A DNA stretch of 64,000 bases from Pelagerythrobacter sp041912895 (GTDB taxonomy: Bacteria > Pseudomonadota > Alphaproteobacteria > Sphingomonadales > Sphingomonadaceae), in assembly GCF_041912895.1 (NCBI RefSeq), contig NZ_JAYSGI010000001.1, positions 868,001-932,000 on the forward strand, read 5' to 3'. Each line of letters starts with the position of its first letter. Positions within the stretch are counted from its first letter, which is position 1. Position numbers and translations under genes: made by a program. Positions 1 to 9,886 of the stretch are shown here, one piece after another. The notes under the pieces were generated by a model. That model was not told where the DNA came from, did no database searches, and saw nothing but the letters and a program-made list of their open reading frames with translations.

Positions 1-129
1 CCCGAAGGCTTCCAGCGCGCGGAATACCTGCACCAGCACGGCATGGTCGACATGGTGGTCGACCGCCACGATCTGCGCGCGACGCTGGCGAACGTGCTGG
101 ATTACTTGCAGCCCGCGAAGGCGGCGTGA
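1..129 (+). CDS. accD: Acetyl-CoA carboxylase carboxyltransferase subunit beta, C-terminal end (partial)
   Basis: Only the last 42 codons are inside the window; the gene continues upstream. The translation begins PEGFQRAEYLQHGMVDMVV and ends LQPAKAA. This matches the C-terminal part of AccD, where the Q-x-AE-x-L-x-x-HG-x-[IV]D motif lies near the end. AccD pairs with AccA to transfer the carboxyl group from biotin to acetyl-CoA, the first committed step of fatty acid synthesis. The order accD-folC is common in alphaproteobacteria and supports the call. The subunit is soluble and cytoplasmic. Confidence 0.9.
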   Translation, partial: PEGFQRAEYLHQHGMVDMVVDRHDLRATLANVLDYLQPAKAA

Positions 130-136
130 GCCAAGC

Positions 137-262
137 ATCCTCCCCGGCACGGGGAGGGGGACCAGCCGCAGGCTGGTGGAGGGGCAGGTCGCAAAGGCTC
201 GTCACAGCCAAGGTGCGGAGCGCGGCATGTGCCCCTGCACCCCTCCCCCGCTCGGGGAGGAT
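137..262. repeat. Nested inverted-repeat (REP/MITE-like) element between accD and folC
   Basis: The interval is bounded by a 9-bp inverted repeat, ATCCTCCCC at 137-145 and GGGGAGGAT at 254-262. Inside lie three further hairpins: CCTCCCC/GGGGAGG around 139-157, ACCAGCC/GGCTGGT around 161-177, and CCTCCCC/GGGGAGG near 242-260. It encodes nothing convincing. Its right end abuts the folC ATG and supplies the purine-rich GGGGAGG that serves as ribosome-binding site. It looks like the palindromic intergenic repeats of many high-GC alphaproteobacteria; copy number elsewhere cannot be judged from this window. Confidence 0.6.
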
Positions 263-1548
<1,286 letters not shown>

Positions 1549-1552
<4 letters not shown>

Positions 1553-2898
1553 ACCGGCGGGTCAGCCCGCGCATCGCCCTCACCCACTTCGCCGGCGGTG
1601 CCCATCGCAGCGTCGACCAGCCCGGTGCGCATCATCCACCAGAACAGCACGATGCCCGGCAGCGCGAGCACGGTGGTCAGCAGGTAGAAATCGACATAGC
1701 CGAACGTCTCGATCAAGCTGCCCGCGGTGGTGCCGGTCAGCAACCGCCCGACGATGCTCGCCCCCGCACTGATGAGCGCGTATTGCGCGGCGGTGAAGCG
1801 CAGATCGCACAGCGCCGAGAAATAGGCGACCACGACCACCCCGCCATAGCCGCTGGCGAAGTTCTCGAAGCCGATCGCGCCCGCCATGCCGAGGTTGCTC
1901 TTGCCGATCGCGGCGAGCCCGGCGAAGCTGAGGTTGGAGATTGCCATCAGGATCAGCGCGATCAGCACCGATCGCTTGAGGCCGAGCCGGGCGTAAAGAA
2001 TGCCGCCCACGAACACGCCCACGATCAGCGCCCAGAAGCCGACGCCGATGTCGTAGATCGCGATCTCGTCGTTGGTGAAGCCGAGATCGTCGAACAGCAG
2101 GCGGAAGGTGAGGTTCGCCAGCGTATCGCCGATCTTGTGGACGAGGATGAACAGCAGCACCAGCCATGCGCCGTTGCGGCGGAAGAATTCGACGAACGGG
2201 CCGGAGATCGATTGCCACATCTCGCCCATGCCGCGCCGCGCGGCCACGACCTTGCGCCGCGCGGGCTCGCCCAGGATCAGCGCGGTCAGCATCGCGGGCA
2301 GCGCGAACACCGCGCAGGCGATATAGGCCGCTTCCCAGCCCATCCGTGCGGCGACGACCAGCGCCAGCGCGCCGGCGGCAGCGGCACCGATGCGCCAGCC
2401 GTACTGGCTCATGCCCGAGCCGGTGCCGAGCTGATAGGGTTTGAGCGTCTCGATCCGGTAAGCGTCGATCACGATGTCGAAGGTTGCCCCCGCCAGGCCG
2501 AGCAGCACGGCGGAGGTCGCGGTCCAGACGATGTCCGCGCTCGGATCGACCAGCGCGAGGTTGACCGTCGCGGCCATCACCAGCAGCCCGACCACGATCA
2601 TCCACGACACGCGCTGGCCGAGCCGCCCGATCACCGGCAGGCGCACCCCGTCGATCACCCAGGCCCAGAGGAACTTGAGGTTGTAGACGAGGAAGGCGAG
2701 CGTGAAGGCGGTGACGGTCGATTTCTCGATCCCGTCCTGCGCCAGGCGGGTGGTCAGCGTCGCGGCCAGCAGCGCGAAGGGAAATCCCGACGACACGCCG
2801 AGGAAGAACGAGGCGAGCGATTCCTTCTCGAGATAGGGCTTGATCGATTCCCAGGTGCTGCGGCGCTCATCCCCGCCCGCATCGATCGTTTCGGCCAT
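1549..2898 (-). CDS. AmpG-like major facilitator permease
   Basis: A 449-residue multi-spanning membrane protein with about 12-14 hydrophobic segments. The N-terminal region contains LKFLWAWVIDG and the middle has IDAYRIETLKP, which correspond to the FLWAPLLD and DAYR signatures of AmpG, the inner-membrane importer of GlcNAc-anhydroMur-peptides for murein recycling. Substrate is inferred from the family. Sphingomonads often carry several AmpG paralogs with other cargo, so I leave the symbol blank. The gene is convergent with folC and overlaps it at the stop codons. It is divergent from the Rieske oxygenase, with a 71-bp gap holding both promoters. Confidence 0.8.
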
Positions 2899-2969
2899 TC
2901 CCTAGCGTCCTTCCGTTTCGCCCGCTTTGGTGCGACACTAGCCGGGAGAGAGGACGAGGAACAGGCGTC

Positions 2970-4133
2970 ATGAGCGCTACCCGCACCGAGCATCCCACGC
3001 GTGGCCCGACCGGCGGCATGCTGGCGCTGGCGCAGGCCATCGCCGGGGGCGAAGGCCGGGCCGAGGCGGGCGTGAGCGAGGTGCCCGCTAGCGTCTATAC
3101 CGACCCAGACTACTTCGCGCGCGAGCAGCGGGCAATCTACCAGCGGATGCCGCAGATCCTCGCCCCGTCCGCGCTGCTGCCCGATCCGGGCATGGCGGTG
3201 CCGCACGATGCGACCGGGCGTCCGCTGCTCGTCACGCGTGACGGCGAGGGCAAGGCGCACGTGTTCCTCAACGTCTGCCGCCATCGCGGCACGCGGCTGG
3301 TCGAGGGCAGCGAGCCGGTGTGCCAGAAGCGGCTCGTGTGCCCTTACCACGCCTGGACCTATTCGGTGGACGGGCGCCTGCTCGCCCTGCCCCGCCCCGA
3401 TACCTTTCCCGGTCTCGACAAGAGCGCGAAGGGGTTGATCGAATTGCACAGCCGCGAGACGGGTGGGTTGATCTGGTTCTGCCCGCAGGAGGGTGCCGCG
3501 GACTTCACCCATGCCGAGACACTGGGCGAGGATTTCGACGCGCTGGGCATGGGCGAACACGTGCTGTTTCGCCGCAAGACGCACGATGTGGCGGCGAACT
3601 GGAAGCTCATCATGGACGCCTTCCTCGAAAGCTATCACGTCACCCGGCTCCACGCGCAAACGATCGGGCCGTTCTTCAAGGACGGAGTGACCTCGGGCGA
3701 CATGATCGGCCCGCACGCGCGCAGCGCTGTGGGGCGGCTGGAGGATATGGAGCGGATCGACCTCAACGACATGGCCGCACTGCGCCGCGTGATCACTTTC
3801 GCCTATCAGCTCCTGCCCGGCGCGCTCATCATCCCCAGCCCCGACTACATCAACGTGATGACGATGATGCCGCAGGCGCACGACCGCACGCTGGTGGAGG
3901 ATTTCATGCTGATCCCCGAGCATCCCGCGACAGACAAGGCGCGCGACCATTGGGAGCGAAGCTGGGCACTGCTCGACGGCGGGGTGTTCGCAAGCGAGGA
4001 TTTCCGCGCGGCCGAACTGGGGCAGCAGGGCCTCTCTACCGGCGCGATCCCCTTGCTCACGCTCGGCACGCTCGAAGGCGGTATTCGGCGCTTCCACGAG
4101 ACGGTCGAGGAAGCGTTGCGCGCCGCCAATTGA
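2970..4133 (+). CDS. Rieske [2Fe-2S] aromatic ring-hydroxylating oxygenase, alpha-subunit type
   Basis: A 387-residue protein. The N-terminal Rieske domain shows C-x-H (VCRHRGTRL) and C-x-x-H (CPYHAW), ligating a 2Fe-2S cluster. The C-terminal catalytic domain has NWKLIMDAFLESYHVTRLH, the N...E-x-x-H-x-x-x-x-H iron site. Such proteins oxidise aromatic acids or quaternary amines using electrons from a reductase. No reductase or beta subunit is adjacent, so the electron donor is encoded elsewhere and the substrate cannot be named. It is followed 17 bp later by rluB. Confidence 0.88.
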   Translation: MSATRTEHPTRGPTGGMLALAQAIAGGEGRAEAGVSEVPASVYTDPDYFAREQRAIYQRMPQILAPSALLPDPGMAVPHDATGRPLLVTRDGEGKAHVFLNVCRHRGTRLVEGSEPVCQKRLVCPYHAWTYSVDGRLLALPRPDTFPGLDKSAKGLIELHSRETGGLIWFCPQEGAADFTHAETLGEDFDALGMGEHVLFRRKTHDVAANWKLIMDAFLESYHVTRLHAQTIGPFFKDGVTSGDMIGPHARSAVGRLEDMERIDLNDMAALRRVITFAYQLLPGALIIPSPDYINVMTMMPQAHDRTLVEDFMLIPEHPATDKARDHWERSWALLDGGVFASEDFRAAELGQQGLSTGAIPLLTLGTLEGGIRRFHETVEEALRAAN

Positions 4134-4150
4134 ACGCGTAGGCGCGCGCG

Positions 4151-4909
4151 ATGGCGCAGCAACCCAGACCAGAAGGCGAACGTATCGCCAAGCTGCTCGC
4201 ACGCGCGGGCGTGGCCAGCCGGCGCGAGGTCGAGCGGATGATCGCCGACGGGCGCGTGGCGGTCGGCGGCAAGGTGCTCGAGACCCCGGCGACGATCCTG
4301 CCGCACCTGCGCGGCGTGACGGTGGACGGCAAGCCGGTCGCGGCGGCGGACCGCACGCGGCTGTTCGCGTTCCACAAGCCGACCGGCCTCATCACCGCCG
4401 AACGCGATCCCAAGCGCCGCCCGACCATCTACACCGCGCTGCGCAACGCCCTGCCGCGCGACGCCGGACGGGTCATGCCGATCGGCCGGCTCGACCTCAA
4501 CACAGAAGGGCTGCTGCTACTCACCAACGACGGCGAACTGAAGCGGCAGATGGAACTGCCCGCGAGCGGCATCCCGCGCACCTACCGCGCGCGCACGTTC
4601 GGCGAGATAAGCCAGCAGCAGCTCGAGGATCTGATCGACGGTGTGACCATCGACGGGATGCATTACGGCCGGATCGACGCCAACATGGAGCGGCGCACCG
4701 GGCGCAACCAGTGGATCGAGCTGACGATCACCGAAGGCAAGAACCGCGAGATTCGCCGCGTGCTCGAACACCTCGGGCTACAGGTCAGCCGCCTGATCCG
4801 CACCGGCTACGGCCCGTTCGCAATCGGCGAACTGGCGCGCGGGCAGGCGGTCGAAATCCCCAAGCAGCAGATCGAGCGATTCCGTAGTGGTTTGAAGAAG
4901 CGCTCGTGA
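4151..4909 (+). CDS. rluB: Large-subunit rRNA pseudouridine synthase, RsuA/RluB/E/F family
   Basis: A 252-residue enzyme with an N-terminal S4 RNA-binding domain (residues about 5-60, KLLARAGVASRREVERMI) and a pseudouridine synthase domain. The latter carries the catalytic motif GRLDLNTEGLLLLTNDG, with the nucleophilic Asp in RLD. The presence of S4 plus this motif fits RluB (23S U2605) best; RluE/F or RsuA cannot be excluded. Its TGA overlaps the GTG start of rsmD (GTGA), so the two rRNA-modification genes are translationally coupled. Confidence 0.85.
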   Translation: MAQQPRPEGERIAKLLARAGVASRREVERMIADGRVAVGGKVLETPATILPHLRGVTVDGKPVAAADRTRLFAFHKPTGLITAERDPKRRPTIYTALRNALPRDAGRVMPIGRLDLNTEGLLLLTNDGELKRQMELPASGIPRTYRARTFGEISQQQLEDLIDGVTIDGMHYGRIDANMERRTGRNQWIELTITEGKNREIRRVLEHLGLQVSRLIRTGYGPFAIGELARGQAVEIPKQQIERFRSGLKKRS

Positions 4910-5457
4910 GGATCGTCGCGGGCGAATGGCGCGGGCGCAAACTCGTCGCGCCCAAGGGCGAGGCGACGCGGCCCACCGCCGACCGCACGCGCGAAACGCT
5001 ATTTTCCATGCTGGCGAGCAGGCTGGGCAGTTTCGAGGGGCTGGCGGTGGTGGACCTGTTCGCGGGCTCGGGCGCGCTCGGGCTGGAGGCGCTATCGCGC
5101 GGCGCGGCGCGGTGCCTGTTCGTCGAGCAGGACAGCGCCGCGCTGACCGCGTTGCGTACAAACATCGCAAGCCTGGATGCGCGCGCCCGCTGCGAGATCA
5201 GCGCGGCTTCGGTGCTGTCGCTGGGGCCGGCGAAAACGGCGCTCGATCTGATTCTGCTCGATCCGCCCTACGGCACCGGCGCGGGCGCGGTCGCGCTCGA
5301 CAGGCTGCTGCGACTGGGCTGGATGGGGGAAGCCACGTGGGCGGCGCTGGAGACGCGGGCCGACGAGGCGGTGCAAGTAAAAGGCCTCGAAATCGAGGCC
5401 GAAAGACGCGTCGGCAAGGCGAAGTTGACTTTGCTCCGCCTTGCCGCGCAGATTTAG
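4906..5457 (+). CDS. rsmD: 16S rRNA (guanine966-N2)-methyltransferase
   Basis: A 183-residue Rossmann methyltransferase. It opens MRIVAGEWRGRKL and has RPTADRTRETLFSML, then the SAM-binding loop DLFAGSGALGLEALSRG. The catalytic DPPYG motif (LLDPPYG) is near residue 122, as in RsmD, which methylates G966 of 16S rRNA. The start is GTG at 4906 within the rluB stop. Length and motif order are normal for the family. The partner upstream is also an rRNA-modification enzyme. Confidence 0.93.
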   Translation: MRIVAGEWRGRKLVAPKGEATRPTADRTRETLFSMLASRLGSFEGLAVVDLFAGSGALGLEALSRGAARCLFVEQDSAALTALRTNIASLDARARCEISAASVLSLGPAKTALDLILLDPPYGTGAGAVALDRLLRLGWMGEATWAALETRADEAVQVKGLEIEAERRVGKAKLTLLRLAAQI

Positions 5458-5473
5458 AGGTTCAACGCACCGA

Positions 5474-5944
5474 TTACATCGGTTCCTGCGTCGGTTCCTC
5501 CTCGGTCACCGCCGGGTCTTCTGGCGTCGGATCGGTGGTCGGCTCAGCCGCCATGTCAGCCGGAGGGGCCTCGGTCGGAGCAGCCGTGGTGGCGCCACTC
5601 GCCATCGCGGCGGCCTGGCTTTCGATCTGCGCCCAAGCCTGCTCCTGCTGCTCGGCCGGAAGGCCCGAGAGCGTCACCTTGTTCGAGTCCGAGATGCGCC
5701 AGAACAGTTCCTGACGATCAGGCGTCAGCGCCCAGAAATAGGTCTGGGTGTCGGCCGGCCAGGCATCGTACTGGGCCTGCTGGGCCGCGGGCCACGCATC
5801 GTAGCTCGCTTGCTGCTGGGCATCGAGCGAACTGGTGGCGGTCGCTTCGACCGGCGGCGCGGATGCGGCTTCGTCCTGCGCAAGCGCGGGGAAAGCGATG
5901 AGAGCGGCGGCAGCCGCGGCGGGGATAAGAGTAACAATACGCAT
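5474..5944 (-). CDS. Exported protein with five 11-residue Tyr/Trp repeats (paralog 1)
   Basis: A 156-residue protein not assigned to a known family. The start at 5944 follows AAGGAG about 8 nt upstream; the open frame extends further but without a ribosome site. Residues 1-22 form a signal peptide (MRIVTLIPAAAAAALIAFPA, cut after ALAQ). The core consists of consecutive 11-residue units: YDAWPAAQQAQ, YDAWPADTQTY, FWALTPDRQEL, FWRISDSNKVT, then LSGLPAEQQEQ followed by AWAQI. The C-terminal 45 residues are a low-complexity Ala/Pro/Glu/Thr tail. The next minus-strand gene upstream (6274-7053) is a paralog. The mature protein is probably periplasmic or envelope-associated; function unknown. Confidence 0.75.
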   Translation of the reverse strand: MRIVTLIPAAAAAALIAFPALAQDEAASAPPVEATATSSLDAQQQASYDAWPAAQQAQYDAWPADTQTYFWALTPDRQELFWRISDSNKVTLSGLPAEQQEQAWAQIESQAAAMASGATTAAPTEAPPADMAAEPTTDPTPEDPAVTEEEPTQEPM

Positions 5945-6273
5945 TGGGAAATCTCCTTTGCAAAAATCCCATGCAACGAACGCGAACCAATTCCCGACAG
6001 CAGTCCCCCTGTCAGGATTACCTATTATCGTGGCCATCAAGAGGGCCTGAAACAAGGTTTCCGGCTTGGCCAAATCGCTTCTGGAGAACGCTTCAGCGGT
6101 AAATGTGGCCGAATCGCGGCAAAACGCAGATCAACAAATTTCCGAAATTTTTCAGCACGTCGCTGGCCAAAATTGCCAATCAACATAAAGTAAGGGCGGA
6201 GCCGCCATGGCAGCTCCGCCCCTTTTCGGCCTGTGCGCTCATCCGTGTCCAGAGAGGCGCGCCGAAAAAACCG
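5945..6273. other. 329-bp intergenic region between the two repeat-protein paralogs
   Basis: No coding sequence is supported here. The interval is more AT-rich than its surroundings. It holds the ribosome-binding site and presumed promoter of the downstream minus-strand gene; a GATAAT-like -10 reads on the minus strand around 6028-6033. It also contains a minus-strand hairpin terminator for the upstream paralog at 6194-6221. Confidence 0.5.
6194..6221 (-). terminator. Hairpin terminator downstream of repeat-protein paralog 2
   Basis: The arms are GGGCGGAGC (6194-6202) and GCTCCGCCC (6213-6221), with extra pairing possible in the loop (GCC/GGC). On the minus strand the stem is followed by TTACTTT, a weak T-rich tail. 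On the plus strand it is followed by CTTTT, so it could act in both directions. Both neighbours read on the minus strand. Confidence 0.55.
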
Positions 6274-7053
6274 TCAGGCCTCGGGCTCTTCCTCGGCCAC
6301 CGGCGTGGCCGGCTGTTCGGCGGGCAGCGGCTCGTCGATTTCGCTCGCCGGGCGACCCGGCCAATAGTTTAGCGGACGATTGCCGTAATTCTTGCCCGCC
6401 TCACGCGGATTGACGCAGCCGTCGGTGACCCCGTCCTCGCAGATCGGATAGTCGGTCTTCGGCGCGGGTGCACTCTGCACGGTCTCGCTCGCGACGAACT
6501 GCATATTGCCCGAGCCTGCCTGCGCGCCAGCCGGCGACCGCGGCGTGGCCGGAGCGGTCGACGTCATCGGCGCGGAGGTGGCAGCGGGCGCCGGCGGGGG
6601 CGGCGCAGTGCCGGAAGTCGACGGCGTCGCGGGCATGCTGGATGCGGGAGCAGCCGCAGGGGCCGCGGGTGCAGCAGCGCCCGGAGGGGGCGCACCGTTG
6701 AGTTGCGCGGAAATCTGCGCCCAAGCCTGAGTCCGCTGGGCGGGCGTCATCTGGAACACCTGCACCCGCTGTTCATCGGTCAGCGCCCACCAGCCGGTCT
6801 GCTGTTCGGGGGTCAAGGTCCAGTAATACTCCTGAACTCCGCCCGGCCAGCCATCGTAGGAAGCCTGCCGGTCGGCGGGCCATGCGTCGTAAGCGGTCTG
6901 CTGCGTCGCGTTCATCGAAAACGCGGCGTCGGTCGCCATATCGGCGGGCGCCTGCGCTGCCGTCGCGGTATCTTCGGGGGCGGTGGCATCCTGGGCAGCA
7001 GCGGGTACGGCCAGCGCCAGCGCGGCGGCACCAGCAAGCATCATGGTACGCAT
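6274..7053 (-). CDS. Exported protein with 11-residue Tyr/Trp repeats and Pro/Ala-rich linker (paralog 2)
   Basis: A 259-residue paralog of the gene at 5474-5944. The ATG at 7053 has GGAGAAA 8 nt upstream; an ATG at 7068 lacks one. A signal peptide (MRTMMLAGAAALALAVPAAA) is followed by units YDAWPADRQAS, YDGWPGGVQEY, YWTLTPEQQTG, WWALTDEQRVQ, VFQMTPAQRTQ, then AWAQI. A long Pro/Ala/Ser-rich linker (about residues 125-190) follows. The C-terminal domain (about residues 190-259) has two cysteines (ICEDGVTDGCVNPR) and is missing from paralog 1. It is divergent from uvrD. Function unknown; envelope location inferred. Confidence 0.75.
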   Translation of the reverse strand: MRTMMLAGAAALALAVPAAAQDATAPEDTATAAQAPADMATDAAFSMNATQQTAYDAWPADRQASYDGWPGGVQEYYWTLTPEQQTGWWALTDEQRVQVFQMTPAQRTQAWAQISAQLNGAPPPGAAAPAAPAAAPASSMPATPSTSGTAPPPPAPAATSAPMTSTAPATPRSPAGAQAGSGNMQFVASETVQSAPAPKTDYPICEDGVTDGCVNPREAGKNYGNRPLNYWPGRPASEIDEPLPAEQPATPVAEEEPEA

Positions 7054-7123
7054 TGCAGCTTTCTCCATTGTCGGTTGTATAGCTGGCTCTACGCCGCACG
7101 CCGGGCTCGGTTCCGCCGCGCCC

Positions 7124-7155
7124 TTGCGCCGGCACCTTGCGTTCTCTAACTGTTC
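7124..7155 (+). promoter_or_regulatory. uvrD promoter with LexA (SOS) box over the -10
   Basis: The direct repeat GTTC-TCTAACT-GTTC at 7141-7155 matches the alphaproteobacterial LexA operator GTTC-N7-GTTC. It overlaps a candidate -10 TAACTG (7147-7152) that lies 17 bp after TTGCGC (7124-7129). The predicted transcription start (about 7159-7161) coincides with the GTG at 7161, so the mRNA would be leaderless and LexA would block the -10 directly. Confidence 0.7.
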
Positions 7156-7160
7156 GCGTC

Positions 7161-9470
7161 GTGACCGACCTCGCCGAATCCGCCGCCGCTCGCCCACCAT
7201 CGAGCGAGATTCCGCTTTATGCAGAGCAGCTTAACGCGCCCCAGCGCGAGGCCGTGCTGACGACCGAGGGGCCCGTGCTGATGCTCGCCGGGGCCGGAAC
7301 GGGCAAGACCTCGGCGCTCACCGCACGTCTGGCACATCTCGTCGCAACCCGGCGCGCCTGGCCGAGCGAAATCCTCTGCGTCACTTTCACCAACAAGGCC
7401 GCGCGCGAGATGCGCGAACGGGTTGGCCGGCATATCGGCCCTGCGGTGGAAGGAATGCCGTGGCTCGGCACGTTCCATTCGATTGGCGCGAAGATGTTGC
7501 GACGCCATGCCGAACTGGTGGGACTGCAATCGAATTACACGATCATCGATACCGACGACCAGTCGCGCCTGCTCAAGCAGCTGATCCAGCAGAACGACCT
7601 CGACGAGAAGCGCTGGCCCGCGCGCCAGCTTGCCGGCCTGATCGACCGATGGAAGAACCGCGGGCTCAACCCCGAGGATCTCGATGCGGTCGAGAACGAG
7701 GCCTACGCCAACGGCCGCGGCCAGCAGTTCTATAGGCTCTATCAGGATCGGCTGAAGGCGCTGAACGCCTGCGATTTCGGCGATCTGCTGCTGCACATGC
7801 TCAACATCTTCCGCCGCGAGCGCGAGGTGCTGGCGCAGTATCAGCAGCGCTTCAAATACATCCTCGTCGACGAGTATCAGGACACCAATCAGGTCCAGTA
7901 TCTCTGGCTCCGCCTGCTCGCGCAGGAGCGCAAGAATATCTGCGTGGTGGGGGACGACGATCAGTCGATCTATTCCTGGCGCGGGGCCGAGGTCGCCAAT
8001 ATCCTCAAGTTCGAGAAGGATTTTCCCGGCGCGGCGGTCATCAAGCTGGAGCAGAACTATCGCTCCACCCCGCACATCCTCGGCGCCGCCTCGGGCCTAA
8101 TAAATGCCAACAGCCAGCGGCTCGGCAAGACGCTGTGGACCGAGGCCGACGGCGGCGACAAGGTGCGCGTGATCGGCGTGTGGGACGCGCCCGAGGAAGC
8201 GCGCCGCGTAGGCGAGGAGATCGAACGGCTGGAGCGCGAAGGCGCGCCGCTCGACCGGATCGCCATCCTGGTGCGCGCGCAATACCAGACGCGCGAGTTC
8301 GAGGACCGCTTCATCCAGATCGGCCTCGCCTATCGCATCGTCGGCGGTTTCCGCTTCTACGAACGCGCCGAGATTCGTGACGCGCTCGCGTACCTGCGGG
8401 TGATCGCCCAGCCCGCCGACGATCTGGCGTTCGAACGGATCTACAACCAGCCCAAGCGCGGGCTCGGCGCCAAGACGCTCGAGAAGATGCACCAGCATGC
8501 GCGCGCCACCGGCCTGCCGCTCGCCGCCGCCTCGCTGCAACTGGCCGACAGCGACGAACTGCCCGCGCGCGCAGGCGGCACGATCGCCGCGCTGATGCGC
8601 CAGTTCCTCGTGTGGCGCGAGCAGGCAGACAAAGTGACACCCGCCGAACTGCTGCGCACGGTGCTGACCGAGAGCGGCTACGAGGCGATGCTCCAGGCGG
8701 AAAAGACCGCCGAGGCGGCGGGACGGCTGGAAAACCTGTCCGAACTCGCGCGCGCGATGGAGGAATACGACACGCTCGGCGATTTCCTCGAACACGTCAG
8801 CCTGGTGATGGACAACGACGCCGACCAGTCGACCGAGAAGGTCACGATCATGACCATCCACGCCGCCAAAGGGCTGGAATTCGACAACGTGTTCCTGCCC
8901 GGGTGGGAGGAAGGCGTGTTTCCGAGCCAGCGCGCGCTCGACGAAGGCGGGCTCGCCAGCCTCGAGGAAGAGCGCCGCCTGGCCTACGTTGCGATCACCC
9001 GCGCGCGGCGGCGTTGCACGATCGTCCACGCGGCGAACCGGCGCATCTACGGCCAGTGGACCAGTTCCATCCCCAGCCGTTTCGTCGGCGAACTGCCCGC
9101 CGACCATATCGAGGAAGAAACCACGCTCACCGGTGGCGCCTCATTGTGGCGCGCAGGGATGAGCGAGCACGACGATCCGTTCGCCCACCTCGCCCGGGCC
9201 CAGCCTGCCCGCACCACCACACGCGGCCCCGGCTGGCAGCGCGCGCTCACCACCGGTTACGATCCCAGCCCGAAGCGAGTAAAGGAAAGCACGCGCAGCG
9301 CGGCGAGCTTCGCCGCCAAGCCGCGCACCGACATCGCTATCGGCGCGCGCGTGTTCCACGACAAGTTCGGCTACGGCACGGTGACCGATCAGGAAGGCAA
9401 CCGGCTGGAGATCGAATTCGAGCAGGCCGGCACCAAGCGGGTGATCGACAGCTTCGTAACGGTGGCGTGA
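7161..9470 (+). CDS. uvrD: UvrD/PcrA-type superfamily 1 DNA helicase
   Basis: A 769-residue 3'-5' helicase for nucleotide-excision and mismatch repair. Walker A is GAGTGKTSAL (motif I), then FTNKAAREM (Ia), VDEYQDTN (motif II, DEYQD), VGDDDQSIYSWRGA (III), EQNYRST (IV), TIHAAKGLEFDNV (V) and LAYVAITRARRR (VI). The C-terminus has the UvrD/PcrA-type end domain (GARVFHDKFGYGTVTDQEGNR broken here: GARVFHDKFG then YGTVTDQEG). I chose GTG 7161 because the frame upstream to TTG 7137 would translate through the LexA box. Regulation by the SOS response is inferred from that box. Confidence 0.93.
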   Translation: MTDLAESAAARPPSSEIPLYAEQLNAPQREAVLTTEGPVLMLAGAGTGKTSALTARLAHLVATRRAWPSEILCVTFTNKAAREMRERVGRHIGPAVEGMPWLGTFHSIGAKMLRRHAELVGLQSNYTIIDTDDQSRLLKQLIQQNDLDEKRWPARQLAGLIDRWKNRGLNPEDLDAVENEAYANGRGQQFYRLYQDRLKALNACDFGDLLLHMLNIFRREREVLAQYQQRFKYILVDEYQDTNQVQYLWLRLLAQERKNICVVGDDDQSIYSWRGAEVANILKFEKDFPGAAVIKLEQNYRSTPHILGAASGLINANSQRLGKTLWTEADGGDKVRVIGVWDAPEEARRVGEEIERLEREGAPLDRIAILVRAQYQTREFEDRFIQIGLAYRIVGGFRFYERAEIRDALAYLRVIAQPADDLAFERIYNQPKRGLGAKTLEKMHQHARATGLPLAAASLQLADSDELPARAGGTIAALMRQFLVWREQADKVTPAELLRTVLTESGYEAMLQAEKTAEAAGRLENLSELARAMEEYDTLGDFLEHVSLVMDNDADQSTEKVTIMTIHAAKGLEFDNVFLPGWEEGVFPSQRALDEGGLASLEEERRLAYVAITRARRRCTIVHAANRRIYGQWTSSIPSRFVGELPADHIEEETTLTGGASLWRAGMSEHDDPFAHLARAQPARTTTRGPGWQRALTTGYDPSPKRVKESTRSAASFAAKPRTDIAIGARVFHDKFGYGTVTDQEGNRLEIEFEQAGTKRVIDSFVTVA

Positions 9471-9490
9471 AGGCGCTAGGGAGGCGCGAG

Positions 9491-9841
9491 ATGGGCCGAA
9501 TGAACATCGCGGCGATGAAGTTCGCCAAGGTCTATCCGCTGTACGGGCAGAAGGCCGAGAGGAAGGGGCGGACGAAGGACGAGGTGGATCAGGTCATCTG
9601 CTGGCTGACCGGTCACGACCGCGCGAGCCTGCAGCGCGAGATCGACCGCGAAACCGATTTCCAAACGTTCTTCGACGAGGCTCCGAGGCTCAACCCGGAT
9701 CGCACGCTGATAACCGGCGCGGTCTGTGGCGTGCGCGTGGAAGACGTCGAGGACCCGCTGATGCGCGAGGTCCGCTACCTCGACAAGCTCGTCGACGAGC
9801 TGGCAAAGGGCAAGGCGATGGAGAAGATTCTGCGGGCCTGA
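9491..9841 (+). CDS. DUF2200 family protein
   Basis: A 116-residue cytoplasmic protein with the family core KFAKVYPLYGQKAERKGR, then VICWLTGHD and the conserved TDFQTFF region. DUF2200 proteins are small bacterial proteins of unknown function. An alternative ATG at 9500 would shorten it by three residues. It lies 20 bp after uvrD on the same strand and may be co-transcribed. The C-terminus (VRYLDKLVDELAKGKAMEK) is amphipathic. No catalytic motif was recognised. Confidence 0.85.
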   Translation: MGRMNIAAMKFAKVYPLYGQKAERKGRTKDEVDQVICWLTGHDRASLQREIDRETDFQTFFDEAPRLNPDRTLITGAVCGVRVEDVEDPLMREVRYLDKLVDELAKGKAMEKILRA

Positions 9842-9886
9842 GCGCCATGCGGCAACCGACAGCGCGCGGCCCGCAGCGCCCGCGCG

